Assembly (NCBI RefSeq): GCF_029227915.1
Contig: NC_079884.1
Coordinates: 12,774,001 to 12,838,000 of the forward strand
Source of the DNA: Hydractinia symbiolongicarpus
Lineage: Eukaryota; Cnidaria; Hydrozoa; Anthoathecata; Hydractiniidae
Length of the DNA stretch: 64,000 nucleotides
Direction: 5' to 3'
Shown here one piece after another: positions 11,901-20,545 of this stretch. The translations under genes were made by a program, and so were the position numbers. The notes under the pieces were generated by a model. The model made no database searches. It saw nothing but the letters and a program-made list of their open reading frames with translations, and was not told the DNA's origin. Positions within the stretch are counted from its first letter, which is position 1, and every line of letters starts with the position of its first letter.

Positions 11901-12770
11901 TACCCCTGTGCTAAAATGGCATCTAACCATGGGCTGAAAGTGACCGCCTTTTACCAGTTTCTTAAGTATGCTAGGATTAGGCCTTTTGAATGGTTCCCGG
12001 AAGAGATAGCCGATGCACGACGGCAGGTGATAAGGACCCCGACAAGCGTATTGCTGGGGATACGGCAAAGTTGAAGGGGAACAGCTTCTGCGGCAAAATG
12101 ATCTGGCAAGACGATGAAAAGGAGGATAATGCAGCCCTGTGAAGCCCGTACCTAGAGGATCTTGAGGAGATTGGAGATGCATACGAGCTTAGAAAAGGCA
12201 AACACAAGTGTACTATAGATATAGCTTACCGATGCGGCATAGCCGTTTATTAGCTCGCCAAACTCTGCATGCTGGAATTCTATTTCGACTTCCTAGACAA
12301 GTATGTGGTTCGTCGAGATTTCGAATACATTTACATGGACACTGACAGTGCCTATTTTGCCATATCTGGGGAAAATTTGAGGGATGACGTTCGCTCCAAA
12401 CTCCTTGACGAGTACGACAAAGACGTACAAAACTGGCTCGTCACTGATAAGTACTCGAGTCGAACAGGAGGATTATTCAAAGCGGAATTCATTGGGTTTC
12501 GGATGAATGCCCTGACAGCCAAGTGCTATTTTGTTGAGGGTAAAGAGGGTACGAAATTCTCATGCGAGAGCATGTCAAAGAGGCAAAATGCAGTGACTTG
12601 GGGTAGATGCCTAAGTGCGCTGGCAGGGGGACAGGGCTAAAAACGTTGGCTTTATGGTACATGAGCAGGGTATGATCACGTACGAACAGAACAAGCTCGG
12701 TCTCTTGGCGTTTTATGACAAAAGAGTTGTGCACGATGACGGGATACATACCTCCCCGCTTGTTGTTTAA
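8905..12770 (+). pseudogene. Protein-primed DNA polymerase B (Polinton PolB)
   Basis: Replicative polymerase of the element, expected to prime from a terminal protein. The first open piece begins with an ATG 13 bases inside the left inverted repeat, and pieces in changing frames continue to about 12770. Visible motifs in order: an N-terminal region ending at an in-frame TGA (9625-9627); a zinc-finger-like CEVCKQKFNY...H (about 9964-10014); Exo I FDFEALL (about 10485); Exo II GFNSGKYDINLI (about 10788); polymerase motif A YDASMLYPST (about 11556); motif B KLKGNSFCGKMI (about 12070); motif C YIYMDTDSAYF (about 12331). At least four in-frame stops (9625, about 10965, about 11412, about 12252) and several frameshifts are present, so the gene is dead. 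Intact length would be near 1,280 residues, normal for this family. Confidence 0.9.
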
Positions 12771-12809
12771 GCATTTTTGAATGACGAGGTTTTCCAAAAG
12801 CTGTCCAAA

Positions 12810-12837
12810 GTTTTGTAAAGGTAGTACTTTACAAAAC
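12810..12837 (+). terminator. Perfect hairpin after PolB
   Basis: GTTTTGTAAAG and CTTTACAAAAC form an 11-bp perfect stem with a 6-base loop. It lies about 40 bases after the PolB stop and 33 bases before the next start. A role in transcript 3'-end formation is inferred from position and from similar hairpins after other genes of this element. Confidence 0.5.
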
Positions 12838-12869
12838 AAAAACAATATGGAGGAGGGTAAAAGAACAAT

Positions 12870-13355
12870 ATGGAGGAAACCAGGAAATGCACAAAATGTA
12901 AGCAAAACCTAATACTATGCAACTTCAAGGTGACCCAACGTAACAGACAACGAACAAGGCAATGCATCAAATGCCGCGATATTAATAATTCATCAAGGGA
13001 ACGTAGCAAATGCCCGCATAAAAAACATAGACAATTTTGCCCCATATGCGATTGCCCTGCTTATCAGTACAACCTCATTCTAGCCAGGGTTCGTAATGCC
13101 TTAAATTGTGATACGAAGATTGCCTCCACGGAATATATAGGGTGCGATATTGTAACCTTCATGAGGCACATCCAAGCACAGTTTAGGGGTGGGATGAATT
13201 GGGGGAATAGAGGGCAGTGGTAGTTTGATCACAAGGTGCCGCAAAGTATAGGGAGAACGGGGTATACCCTAGCGAAGAGGTGCAAGTTGCAAGGCTGCAC
13301 TAACCCGTGGGTTTTAGATAATCAAACGAAAGGTAATCAATATATCTCCGGGTAG
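12870..13355 (+). pseudogene. HNH endonuclease with N-terminal zinc ribbon (HNH-1)
   Basis: The start codon lies in a short duplicated context (ACAATATGGAGGA occurs at 12843 and 12867). The N-terminus has CTKC...NF...CIKC, a two-CxxC zinc ribbon, then CPHKKHRQFCPIC. The C-terminal part carries GQW-stop-FDHKVP and DNQTKGN, which match the W-x-x-DH-x-x-P and N-x-x-KG-N pattern of HNH nucleases. One in-frame TAG (13221-13223) splits the HNH core, and the frame then runs on to 13355. The predicted role is a site-specific nuclease, perhaps homing-like. A paralogue lies at 19882-20499 on the other strand. Confidence 0.65.
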
Positions 13356-13377
13356 AACGTAGTCTAGCGCTGTTGAT

Positions 13378-13410
13378 CAAACACACTTGCTATAAATGGA
13401 AATGTGTTTG
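13378..13410 (+). terminator. Hairpin after HNH-1
   Basis: CAAACACA and TGTGTTTG pair over 8 bp with a 17-base loop, 22 bases after the HNH-1 stop. Weaker than the other hairpins of this element. Confidence 0.3.
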
Positions 13411-13474
13411 TATATAGCTATACTTCTACCCTATGTGATAATACCACTATTCTATCTAAAATTTAGTAAAGAGA

Positions 13475-13962
13475 ATGTCGGAGCTCGCGTATATATTTAA
13501 CGACTTAGCCGCAGAATCTTTTGAACATGTAGAAAAACCCGCGGATCAACGCCAAGCTTTGAAAGAAGGCTGTGTAAGGGCAAAAGACATCTCCTAGCCA
13601 GGAAATGTACAGAAGTGTTCATTGACAAGGCTCCTGATGAGGCGGTAGAAAAGGTACATGCCAAGTACGTACAACGTGAGCTTCAAGAGAACGGGGAGAA
13701 GACGTCAAGGGCGCTGGCTACCCATGCCGTCTCCCTATATGCCAACCTGGTTAACAATTTTGTAAATTTTGATAGCATTGAGGCCCTGAAAAATGATATC
13801 AATAATGACCCTATTATTAAAGACTCCTTCGCGGACTTGGGCATACTGGTCTACTGTACATTCGGCAAGTGTCTTGCGCCTATTTTAATTGCTGGGCATA
13901 CAGCCTGTCATATCAGTACCAAAAAGGAGGGTGACGCGGATGAGAAGGAGAAAGATCCCTGA
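13475..13962 (+). pseudogene. Polinton protein of unknown function (about 160 residues)
   Basis: It starts at ATG 13475, which follows TAGTAAAGAGA, and ends at TGA 13960-13962. The first 40 codons (SELAYIFNDLAAESFEHVEK) end at a TAG, after which the frame resumes as 115 open codons containing IDKAPDEAVEKVHAKYVQ and ending in a run of charged residues (KKEGDADEKEKDP). A hydrophobic stretch LGILVYCTFG...LAPILIAGHT could be a membrane or buried helix. No enzymatic motif is visible and no function is proposed. Confidence 0.5.
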
Positions 13963-13976
13963 GGACCTACATTGAA

Positions 13977-14008
13977 ATTTGTTATAAATCATAAGACTTA
14001 TAACAAAT
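13977..14008 (+). terminator. Perfect hairpin between two Polinton genes
   Basis: ATTTGTTATAA and TTATAACAAAT form an 11-bp perfect stem with a 10-base loop, starting 15 bases after the previous stop. The last bases of the stem touch the next ATG (14007). Confidence 0.5.
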
Positions 14009-14255
14009 GAGTGAAGAAAATCGAAACAAGAAGAGAGAGTCATTACAAAACCACCAAAGCATCCGGAAAGGGTTGCGCAGGGGCACAAGTTGGCGGCACT
14101 GATGAAGAAAAGGGAGGAAAAAATGAAGCAACGAAAGGTTACTGTTGAGCCTGCAGCTGAAGTCTTTTCTGTCGCAGGTCCTAGCAAGTCAACGGATGTA
14201 TACATTTATGGAGTACGGTCATATTGGCAATAGGTGTCGGGTTTGGTATAAGAGG
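14007..14255 (+). pseudogene. Small basic protein with a C-terminal hydrophobic segment
   Basis: The start codon follows the hairpin. The sequence is very basic (SEENRNKKRES; after a frameshift KPPKHPERVAQGHKLAAL, MKKREEKMKQRK), then acidic and polar, and ends in a hydrophobic segment VILAIGVGFGIRGH in a third frame. A basic, lysine-rich protein with a terminal membrane segment could be a DNA-binding or virion core protein, but that is only a guess. The open frame fuses directly into the ATPase remnant, which indicates a deletion at about 14256. Confidence 0.4.
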
Positions 14256-14533
14256 ACACGTTGTTTGTGATTGACGACGTCATAGCCGATGAAAGCCTTG
14301 ATAAGCGTCAACAAAGCCTACTTGAATTGGCTATTTCGGAAAGGGATTGCAAACACAGTCTTTGGCTACTTACCCAAAGCTATACCGCCTTGCCAAAAAA
14401 TTTGAGGAGACAGAAAAAAGCCCTGTTTTTGTGTTATCCACATGAACGCAGCAACATGAGGCTAATCAACGAAGAGACGAACATAATCTCCGATTGGGAT
14501 GATATCGAGGCTGAATTGAAAAAAATAAAAGCA

Positions 14534-16927
14534 CTTCTTCTTCTTAATTTATTTAACGTCGGAGAAATAACTATGTACATATAGCTTCCTGATATAAAAA
14601 AATAAATAAATACATACTTATAAATATACAGGAAACTAATCAAATCCGACAAAAATTTGTTTATAGTTTTATGAAAAATGTATAAAAATTATGAAAAATT
14701 ATTTGAATAGACCGAGTGACTGAAATCATACTCCTTTAGTTTTGTTTTAAATTTTTTAAGGCTGTTACAACTTTTCAATTCGGAAGGTAAAGTATTCCAA
14801 ATTTTGGGCCCCAATGAGCGAAGACATTTTTCCCCAAAATTTTTAGTATTGAAGTTCAATGTTTTAAGATTATTTAAATATTGACTTCGTACTGGCCTGT
14901 TTGTTTCGCTGCGTTGAAAGATGTCTAACATAAATGGCGGATTTAAATTATTAAGAGATTTAAAAATCTCTATACATAGATTTCGTATTCGCATAATTTT
15001 CATGTAGTTACTTTTGTTCTTGCTAGAAATGTACTTTTCTTTTCTCTCTGAATATCCGCTATCTACAAATTTTAGGGCTCGCTTATGGAGTTTTTCGACC
15101 CTAGAAAGTGATTTTGAAGATGAGAAATTCCAAATAAGTGGACAGTAGTTAAAGTTTGAATACACAAAACTTTCTGCTAAGACACTCTTAGCTTTAAAAG
15201 GAAGTATGTTTTTAAATCTATACAAAGCATTTAGTTGCGCAGATGCTTTCTTGCAAACCTCGTTTAAGTGCTGATCAAATCTAAGGTTATTGTCAATTTT
15301 AACTCCTAACAGTTTGACTGTGTCTTGCGAATATATGTTTTTATCTCCGATTCTTATCAGTTAACTACTTGTGTTTTCTATCCTATCTTTGCTGATTATA
15401 ATGCATTGAAATTTGTCAGGGTTAGCAATCATTTTATTTTCATGTAGCCATGCTAATGCCTGCTCAGACTCACCTTCTAAAATTTTAATGAGGTTTGGAA
15501 TTGAATTGGAAAAGCTTGACAATGTATTATCATCAGCATAGTTGTGTAGGTCACTTCTGGTTATAAAAAGAAAAATATCGTTAAGAAAAATATTAAAAAT
15601 TATCGGGCCTAAGATTGATCCCTGCGGCACACCTGAAAGAATCATTTGGAAAAGACTGTAGTGTCCGTTTATACGAGTAGATTGTTCTCTATTTGTTAGG
15701 TATGACAGGACAAATTTCAGGGCATTAATTTCAAATCCATATGCCTCAAGTTTAGCGATTAGTAAATCATGTGGCACGCAATCAAATGCTTTTGATAGAT
15801 CCATTAAGACTGCACCAACCACGTAATTCTTATCAAGTTTTTTTTTCCATTCTTCTAGTAAACGAATTAAGACATGCTGTGTGTTATAGTTTTTCCGATA
15901 GGCTGACAAAAATATTGAAAGTTTCGATTCTATGAAAGACATGATTTGATCCTTCATTATGTTTTCATAGAATTTTGAAAATACATTCAACAGCCGTTGC
16001 ACGTTTGGCTCCATCGGGAAAAATATTCAATTTTATGCTGCTGTTTATAGCATTTTTCAATGGGCCAATCAGATATTCACTAGCTAACTTCACAAGCTTT
16101 GGGGGTATTTTGTCTTTACCTGGAGAGGAATTTATGTTTAAATTAGTAAAAAGTTTTTTGATTGTGTTGTCATCTACCTCCTCAAAGTTAAAAAAATTTA
16201 TATTTTCGTTGCAGGCTTTAATTTTGACAATACTCGGATGACTCTCGTATGTTTTAATTATCTCATTAATTAGTCTCTCTTTGTCTGAGGAATTTCGATA
16301 ATCAATTGATATTGGCTTGGTTCCACTACTTTTTTCTACAATGTTAATATAGTGTTCATTAAATAATTCAGCAAGCTCACTGTCATTGGTTATCTGAGCA
16401 TCATCTTTGATAATCATAATGTTATTATTGTTCAAACCACTTTTATTGGTTATAAACGGCTTAATAGTTTTCCAAAAAGTTTTATTTTCTACAATCCCAG
16501 AATCTATAACATTTTTAAAATACATTTTTATGGCTTTCTTTCTGAGTCCAACACACTTATTTCGTTGTTTTTTATAGTTAATCTTGTTTTCTTCAGTAGG
16601 ATCTTTTTTGTATCGGTTTTTAAATCTTGACCTGGTATAAATGGCTTGCCTAAGTTCTTTATTCATAAAAGGTGCTTCATTTCCCCTGAGCAGTTTCTGT
16701 TTTAAAGGGGCATGCTTTTCAATAATAGAACTAAACGTTTTTGTCAAGTGGTCGTAATTTGAAGAAGGGTCATTTTCATTAAAATCAAAACGTGTATTCC
16801 TAACATCAGAAAGAAACTTTCTCTTATCAAACTTTCTGTTACTTCTATAAACAATTAGTTTTGGTTTCAATCTTACCAGATGAGATCTTAGGAAAGTTGT
16901 AATCATCAGATGATGGTCACTGAGTCC
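14534..16927 (-). mobile_element. 5'-truncated LINE inserted in the Polinton ATPase gene
   Basis: The minus-strand LINE begins at its own LSDHHLMI endonuclease motif (16927), so most of the endonuclease is missing, and it ends in a short AAG-repeat tail (CTTCTTCTTCTT on the + strand, 14534-14545). Flanking Polinton sequence joins cleanly in frame across it, which fixes both borders. No clear target duplication is visible. It is a different family from the LINE at the left edge. Confidence 0.8.
14689..16927 (-). pseudogene. Reverse transcriptase of the truncated LINE
   Basis: Three open pieces on the minus strand (about 16906-15965, 16014-15361, 15225-14689) are separated by one frameshift near 16000 and a frame loss near 15360. 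RT motifs: NSSPGKDKIPPKLVKLAS, VLMDLSKAFDCVPHD, SGVPQGSILGPIIF and the catalytic NYADD. The C-terminal part has YCPLIWNFSS and LGPKIWNTLP. It belongs to the broad Jockey/CR1 assemblage; the clade was not resolved. It has no promoter or complete endonuclease and is dead. Confidence 0.8.
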
Positions 16928-17019
16928 AGTCTATATGTGAGGCTTGAACATCCCAGGACTTGGAAGATTCTCAAGTGATCACGGTGAAAACCTCTGGCCA
17001 GGCATTGGTATGTAGAAAG

Positions 17020-17794
17020 ATGTCGTCGCAAGTTAAGTTCAACGCAGAGACCATCGAAACTCTGTTCGGCAATCAAAATCAACCTATGTTCAAACGTGCC
17101 GATGTTGGACGTAGGTATGGCTTTTAGGTATGGCTGACATAGCGCAGTTTTCAATATTTGGCCGGGGAAACTATAACAGGGCAAAAAATTGCGGGTCTGA
17201 AGGTCCAGAGTGCCACCCTGGGCCTTGGAAGAGGGAAAAATCTGCATGATGTATTTGTCACATTGGATCAAGCATTGGAAATCATCCGTCGTTCTTGAAA
17301 ACCAAAGGCTGTAGGGCTACTCAAATGGCTGGCCCAGGCAGGTGTGAAAACTAAAGGACGAGCTCAAGGAGCAGCGTCAAGCCCTTGAGGAGAAGGATAA
17401 TGCTCTGGCTTTACCCAGTGATGAAATTGAGGATAGGGATAGCCAACTCATGGTGTTGGAGGATGAAATTGAGGAGCTACAGCAACGTGCCGTGTCCCAC
17501 CTCGAAGATCTGGGAAAGGATAACAGTATGGTCATTATACAAAAGAATAACGACGATCCCTTCCAATACCTTGCCATTTGCGGTCAACAGGGGTATGTAG
17601 CTCAAAAAATACGAAATAAGCTTGTTGACTACACAAAGGGCGAGATTGTGGTACTGGCAAAGACACAAAATGCCATCGTCCATTACAAATGGATTCGGGA
17701 ACGTGGATGTATCGAGGTAAACCTGGAGCGTGTGAGACATTTTAGGCTTGGTGAGCACTATACGCACGAATGCCTCTTGGAGCTTGCGGAATAG
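17020..17794 (+). pseudogene. BRO-N/MSV199-like protein with C-terminal DUF3627-like domain
   Basis: The start ATG 17020 follows TAGAAAG. The N-terminus (SSQVKFNAETIETLFGN, MFKRADVGR, then in other frames NLHDVFVTLDQALEI and KPKAVGLLKWLA) matches the layout of the MSV199/BRO-N domains that large DNA viruses carry as repressor-like DNA-binding proteins. A charged coiled-coil linker follows (about 17360-17480), then a C-terminal block with NSMVIIQKNNDDP, ICGQQGYVAQKIRNKL and RERGCIEVN, resembling DUF3627. The last 114 codons are open; the N-terminal half has two or three frameshifts. The role is probably regulation of the element's genes, inferred from the family. Confidence 0.6.
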
Positions 17795-17804
17795 GCGGAT
17801 ACGA

Positions 17805-17832
17805 TTTTTACTACTCTTGTGGGTAGTAAAAA
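17805..17832 (+). terminator. Perfect hairpin after the BRO-like gene
   Basis: TTTTTACTAC and GTAGTAAAAA form a 10-bp perfect stem with an 8-base loop, 11 bases after the BRO-like stop. Confidence 0.5.
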
Positions 17833-17934
17833 TTATCCTCACGTCATATATTGGTTTCAAACCAACCCCTCCTATGGGATATACCTTTTTGACCCTTTCA
17901 GCTGTATGTTAAAAAGTACCGAAATATCAAAAAG

Positions 17935-18523
17935 ATGGAAGCCTATCTACAAAGGAATCAATTTACAATCAACTACAATATTCAGGTACCTGTGCTACAT
18001 TGCCGTATCAAGGCAGGATCAGTGGCTGAATATTGCCCTACCTGCCTGGAAAATTTTAGGTATCGAGGTGGAGTATACTACGAAGGTTTTGAATACCCTA
18101 CAGACGAAGATCTTTTACACAGGGTAGTGTCGCACATTTGCAAAAAGCGAGATCGACGAGGAGCTCGAGGATGATATTGATCGTCTGGGGCTCCATATCG
18201 TTGCGGCTAAAGAGAACAACTATGGGAAACTCTGCTACCACATCGTCAAGGATAAGGATTTGAGGATATCAGATTTGGCTGATATCGCAACAATAGGCAA
18301 TATACTCAACTTTCCGATACCAGATAGACGTCTAGCCGATATTGATTTGGAGAATGAGCCTAATGTCGTCAAAGGTATCATCTATGGGTACCCGCTCTAC
18401 ACCCAACATCCTTTGGACTATGTAAGGGATCCGAATGAAGATGATGACGAAATAGATTTGGATTACCTAGAGGAACTCGTGAAAGCATTTTACCATTTTT
18501 TGATAACCTCCGGCGGTACCTGA
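17935..18523 (+). pseudogene. Polinton protein of unknown function (about 190 residues)
   Basis: Starts at ATG 17935 (after ATCAAAAAG). The N-terminus has C-rich positions (VLHCRIKAGSVAEYCPTC), possibly a single zinc site, followed by GFEYPTDEDLLHRVV. After a frameshift near 18145 the frame continues with DEELEDDIDRLGLHIV, LADIATIGNILNFPIPD and YGYPLYTQHPLDYV, ending in an acidic tail (DPNEDDDEIDLDYLEE). It converges on the integrase gene, and the two 3' ends overlap by about 30 bases. No family is recognised. Confidence 0.45.
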
Positions 18524-19468
18524 ACATCATCTGGTACCTGCATGAGTTCTTCTGACACAAAGCTCCGATCGGGACCGTCCTTTAAATAGTAAAGTATACG
18601 ACTACCCGCTACTATACGGTCCAACCTGTAAGTATGTTTGCTCCAAAAGGCGTCGGTTGCGCATCTTTTCGAGTCACTGTGCTCCTCTCCGGGTTGCAGT
18701 AGAGACAATCCTCAGGTAAGGGTCTTTCCTCTGGGTATTGCTGACTTTTTGCAAGCGGTACATCCTCAAGCTTAATTGCCTTGTTAGGCTTCATGTTTAT
18801 CATGGCAGTCTTGCCATTGTTTAAACTTTTGAAGATGGTATACAGGTGCTTGATCCAAATGGTACTAGGCTCGCCAGATATTTGAATAATCTTTCGGCAA
18901 GTACCTTGTTGTACGACTCTACAAAGGCCGTGAACGTTTGGTGATATTTGGTGGTACCCCAATAAATCTCAACCCCCTTATCCTAGCAGCTTGGTTACAT
19001 CCGATTTAAACTCAGAACCATTGTCACACTGAAAAATTTTGGGGTATCGTAAAGGTCGTGCCTTGTATATATCTTGGATCATACCCGCGACCTCGCTGGT
19101 CTTTTTGGTACGCAATGGCCTAGCTACTTTGTATTCTACGTCAATCCCCATGAGAATGTATTTATAGGTGCTACCATACAACCGATCATGTACAACAGAT
19201 CAAACTGATGCATTTCATTGGGCCTCGTAACGGTAAAATGGGGGTAGTCAATTCGCTTCGTACCTCGAATATGTCGTAGCCAGAGCAGCTGCCTGAATAG
19301 CCAGTGGGTTACCAGCTTTTTGGAGAGACCGCTCTCCTTCGCAAGTAATCTAATGGTTCTGCGGCCGGTCCAGAGATGTTTTGGGATGTAGTAGATATTG
19401 CTTAATTTTTCCGCCTTTTTCTCCGTCACGATATGTGATGCTTTTGACATGTTTATTGTATATGTCAA
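18490..19468 (-). pseudogene. Retroviral-type (DDE) integrase of the Polinton
   Basis: Inserts the element in the host genome. Visible on the minus strand: an N-terminal helical region (KLVTHWLFRQL), then MHQFDLLYM (first catalytic Asp), YKYILMGIDV, FQCDNGSEFKSD (second Asp with NGSEF) and, in another frame, a region corresponding to the third catalytic residue, now disrupted. The C-terminus YRLDRIV..RILYYLKDGPDRSF is an SH3/chromo-like fold ending in VPPEVIKKW. At least three frameshifts (near 19190, 18975, 18700) inactivate it. The likely start is ATG at 19450 rather than 19468, because it follows ATAAAC and leaves an intergenic hairpin intact. Confidence 0.8.
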
Positions 19469-19470
19469 AA
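19442..19470 (-). terminator. Hairpin between the 132-residue gene and the integrase
   Basis: TTTTGACAT and ATGTCAAAA pair over 9 bp with an 11-base loop. It lies 7 bases beyond the stop of the minus-strand gene ending at 19477 and covers the integrase start region. Confidence 0.4.
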
Positions 19471-19476
19471 ACGTTC

Positions 19477-19875
19477 CTACAAGTATTTGTAAGCCACGAA
19501 CCCTAGAAGAGATAGGGAGCCAAGGACGAACGTTAACTCACCATCTCGTTGCTGCTTGAAGGGTACGTAAAAATCTTTCAATTGCAGAGTCTTTTTGTCT
19601 GAGGCAATGTAATACTGATACATGTCATCATCGAGCTCTTTGAGACTTTTACCTGCCTTTAGCTGCATCTCCCTCAGCCTGTCAAACCAATCGAGCTTAT
19701 CTTGCCTCTTCCGTATCCACTCTGCCTGAGCCGCGTTAAGCTTTTCAACAGCCTCGTCGAGACGCCTTCGTTCCGCGTCGCCATGCCCTGCAAGTTTACT
19801 GAATAAATAATTTGATCCACTGAACGCTAATGCGTTGATTGCCGCCCCGGCCACTATAACAGCTATTGTCGCCAT
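19477..19875 (-). CDS. Intact 132-residue protein with two terminal hydrophobic segments (Polinton)
   Basis: One of the few undamaged genes of the element. Residues 2-22 are hydrophobic (TIAVIVAGAAINALAFSG), followed by a long charged helix likely to form a coiled coil (ERRRLDEAVEKLNAAQAEW and onward) and a C-terminal membrane segment LTFVLGSLSLLGFVAYKYL. The start ATG is preceded by AATAAAGAGAC, and that AATAAAG overlaps the stop of the upstream HNH gene. A small virion membrane or minor capsid protein is possible, but this is not supported by a motif. Confidence 0.6.
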   Translation of the reverse strand: MATIAVIVAGAAINALAFSGSNYLFSKLAGHGDAERRRLDEAVEKLNAAQAEWIRKRQDKLDWFDRLREMQLKAGKSLKELDDDMYQYYIASDKKTLQLKDFYVPFKQQRDGELTFVLGSLSLLGFVAYKYL

Positions 19876-19881
19876 GTCTCT

Positions 19882-20499
19882 TTATTCTGAGACAAAACGG
19901 TTGCGTTTTGACATGTTCTCACTTGCCCACATAAGTTGGGTAGTGCAATCTTCTACCAACCTCAACAAGCGTTGGAACATCTCCATTTTCTCGATACCGG
20001 AGCGGGATTTTATGATCAATGTGCCACCCCTTACCATAATTGTCCCAAGTCGAACCCCTAGAAATCTGAGCTTCAATATGGGTCTGCAGTGTAGCTGGGC
20101 TCCTTGTTTCCTCTCAGGGCCTCGCGGGTTCGGCTGTTTACATTATGAGCTAGATAGCTGGGGGTCGCAAATGGGGCAATATCGTCTCTGCTTTTCATGG
20201 TGGCAATACTGACTTCCCTTGCAGTCTTTGCAATAGGCCCTTACCCTTTGATGGAGGCAAATCTGGCTGCCTTTGCACTCTTTACAGGAGGACCTCAACC
20301 TTTGATGATGGCATATGCCTCCACCCCTACATTCTTTACATTGGGATCTCCTTTTTTCATGGTGGCATTTTGTACTCTCCTTTGATGCCTTTCTAGCATC
20401 GAGGCACTTGATGCATATTTTTGTCCCTTGACAGCGACGCTTGATCCTGAAATTTTCTAAAGATAAAGAGAGTTTACATTTCAGGCAGCTCTTTTCCAT
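19882..20499 (-). pseudogene. HNH endonuclease with a four-unit Cys/His repeat array (HNH-2)
   Basis: The N-terminus is a CLKC...CIKC zinc ribbon like HNH-1, followed by four 18-residue repeats of the form CxHxxxRxxCxxC (CHHEKRRSQCKEC, CHHQRLRSSCKEC, CLHQRVRAYCKDC, CHHEKQRRYCPIC). A region with frameshifts at about 20060-20150 then leads to the HNH core DNYGKGWHIDHKIP, and the end shows ASENMSKRNRF, the N-x-S-K-x-N helix of HNH nucleases. The stop TAA (19882-19884) is shared with the start motif of the next gene. Probably a DNA nuclease whose Cys/His array binds zinc and perhaps DNA. Confidence 0.65.
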
Positions 20500-20502
20500 A
20501 TT

Positions 20503-20536
20503 AACTCGTTTTTGCCCTCAGGGACAAACACGAGTT
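20503..20536 (-). terminator. Imperfect hairpin after the capsid-like gene
   Basis: AACTCG pairs with CGAGTT, and inside it TTTG/CAAA and CCC/GGG pair around a TCA loop with one bulge. It sits between the stop at 20546 and the HNH-2 start at 20499, both on the minus strand. Confidence 0.35.
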
Positions 20537-20545
20537 TTTAGTCAT

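Larger units (their letters stand above)
14256..16978 (+). pseudogene. FtsK/HerA-type genome packaging ATPase, remnant split by a LINE
   Basis: Only the C-terminal half survives. Walker B is clear as LFVIDD just after the deletion junction, followed by LELAISERDCKHSLWLLTQS, the sensor-like segment of Polinton and NCLDV packaging ATPases, and LPKNLRRQ. Walker A and the N-terminus are missing, so an internal deletion has removed them. The frame runs to 14533, is interrupted by a LINE (14534-16927), and resumes at 16928 as SLYVRLEHPRTWKILK with a TGA at 16976-16978. Reading through the insertion makes this the natural C-terminus. In intact relatives this protein pumps DNA into capsids; here it cannot work. 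Confidence 0.75.
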
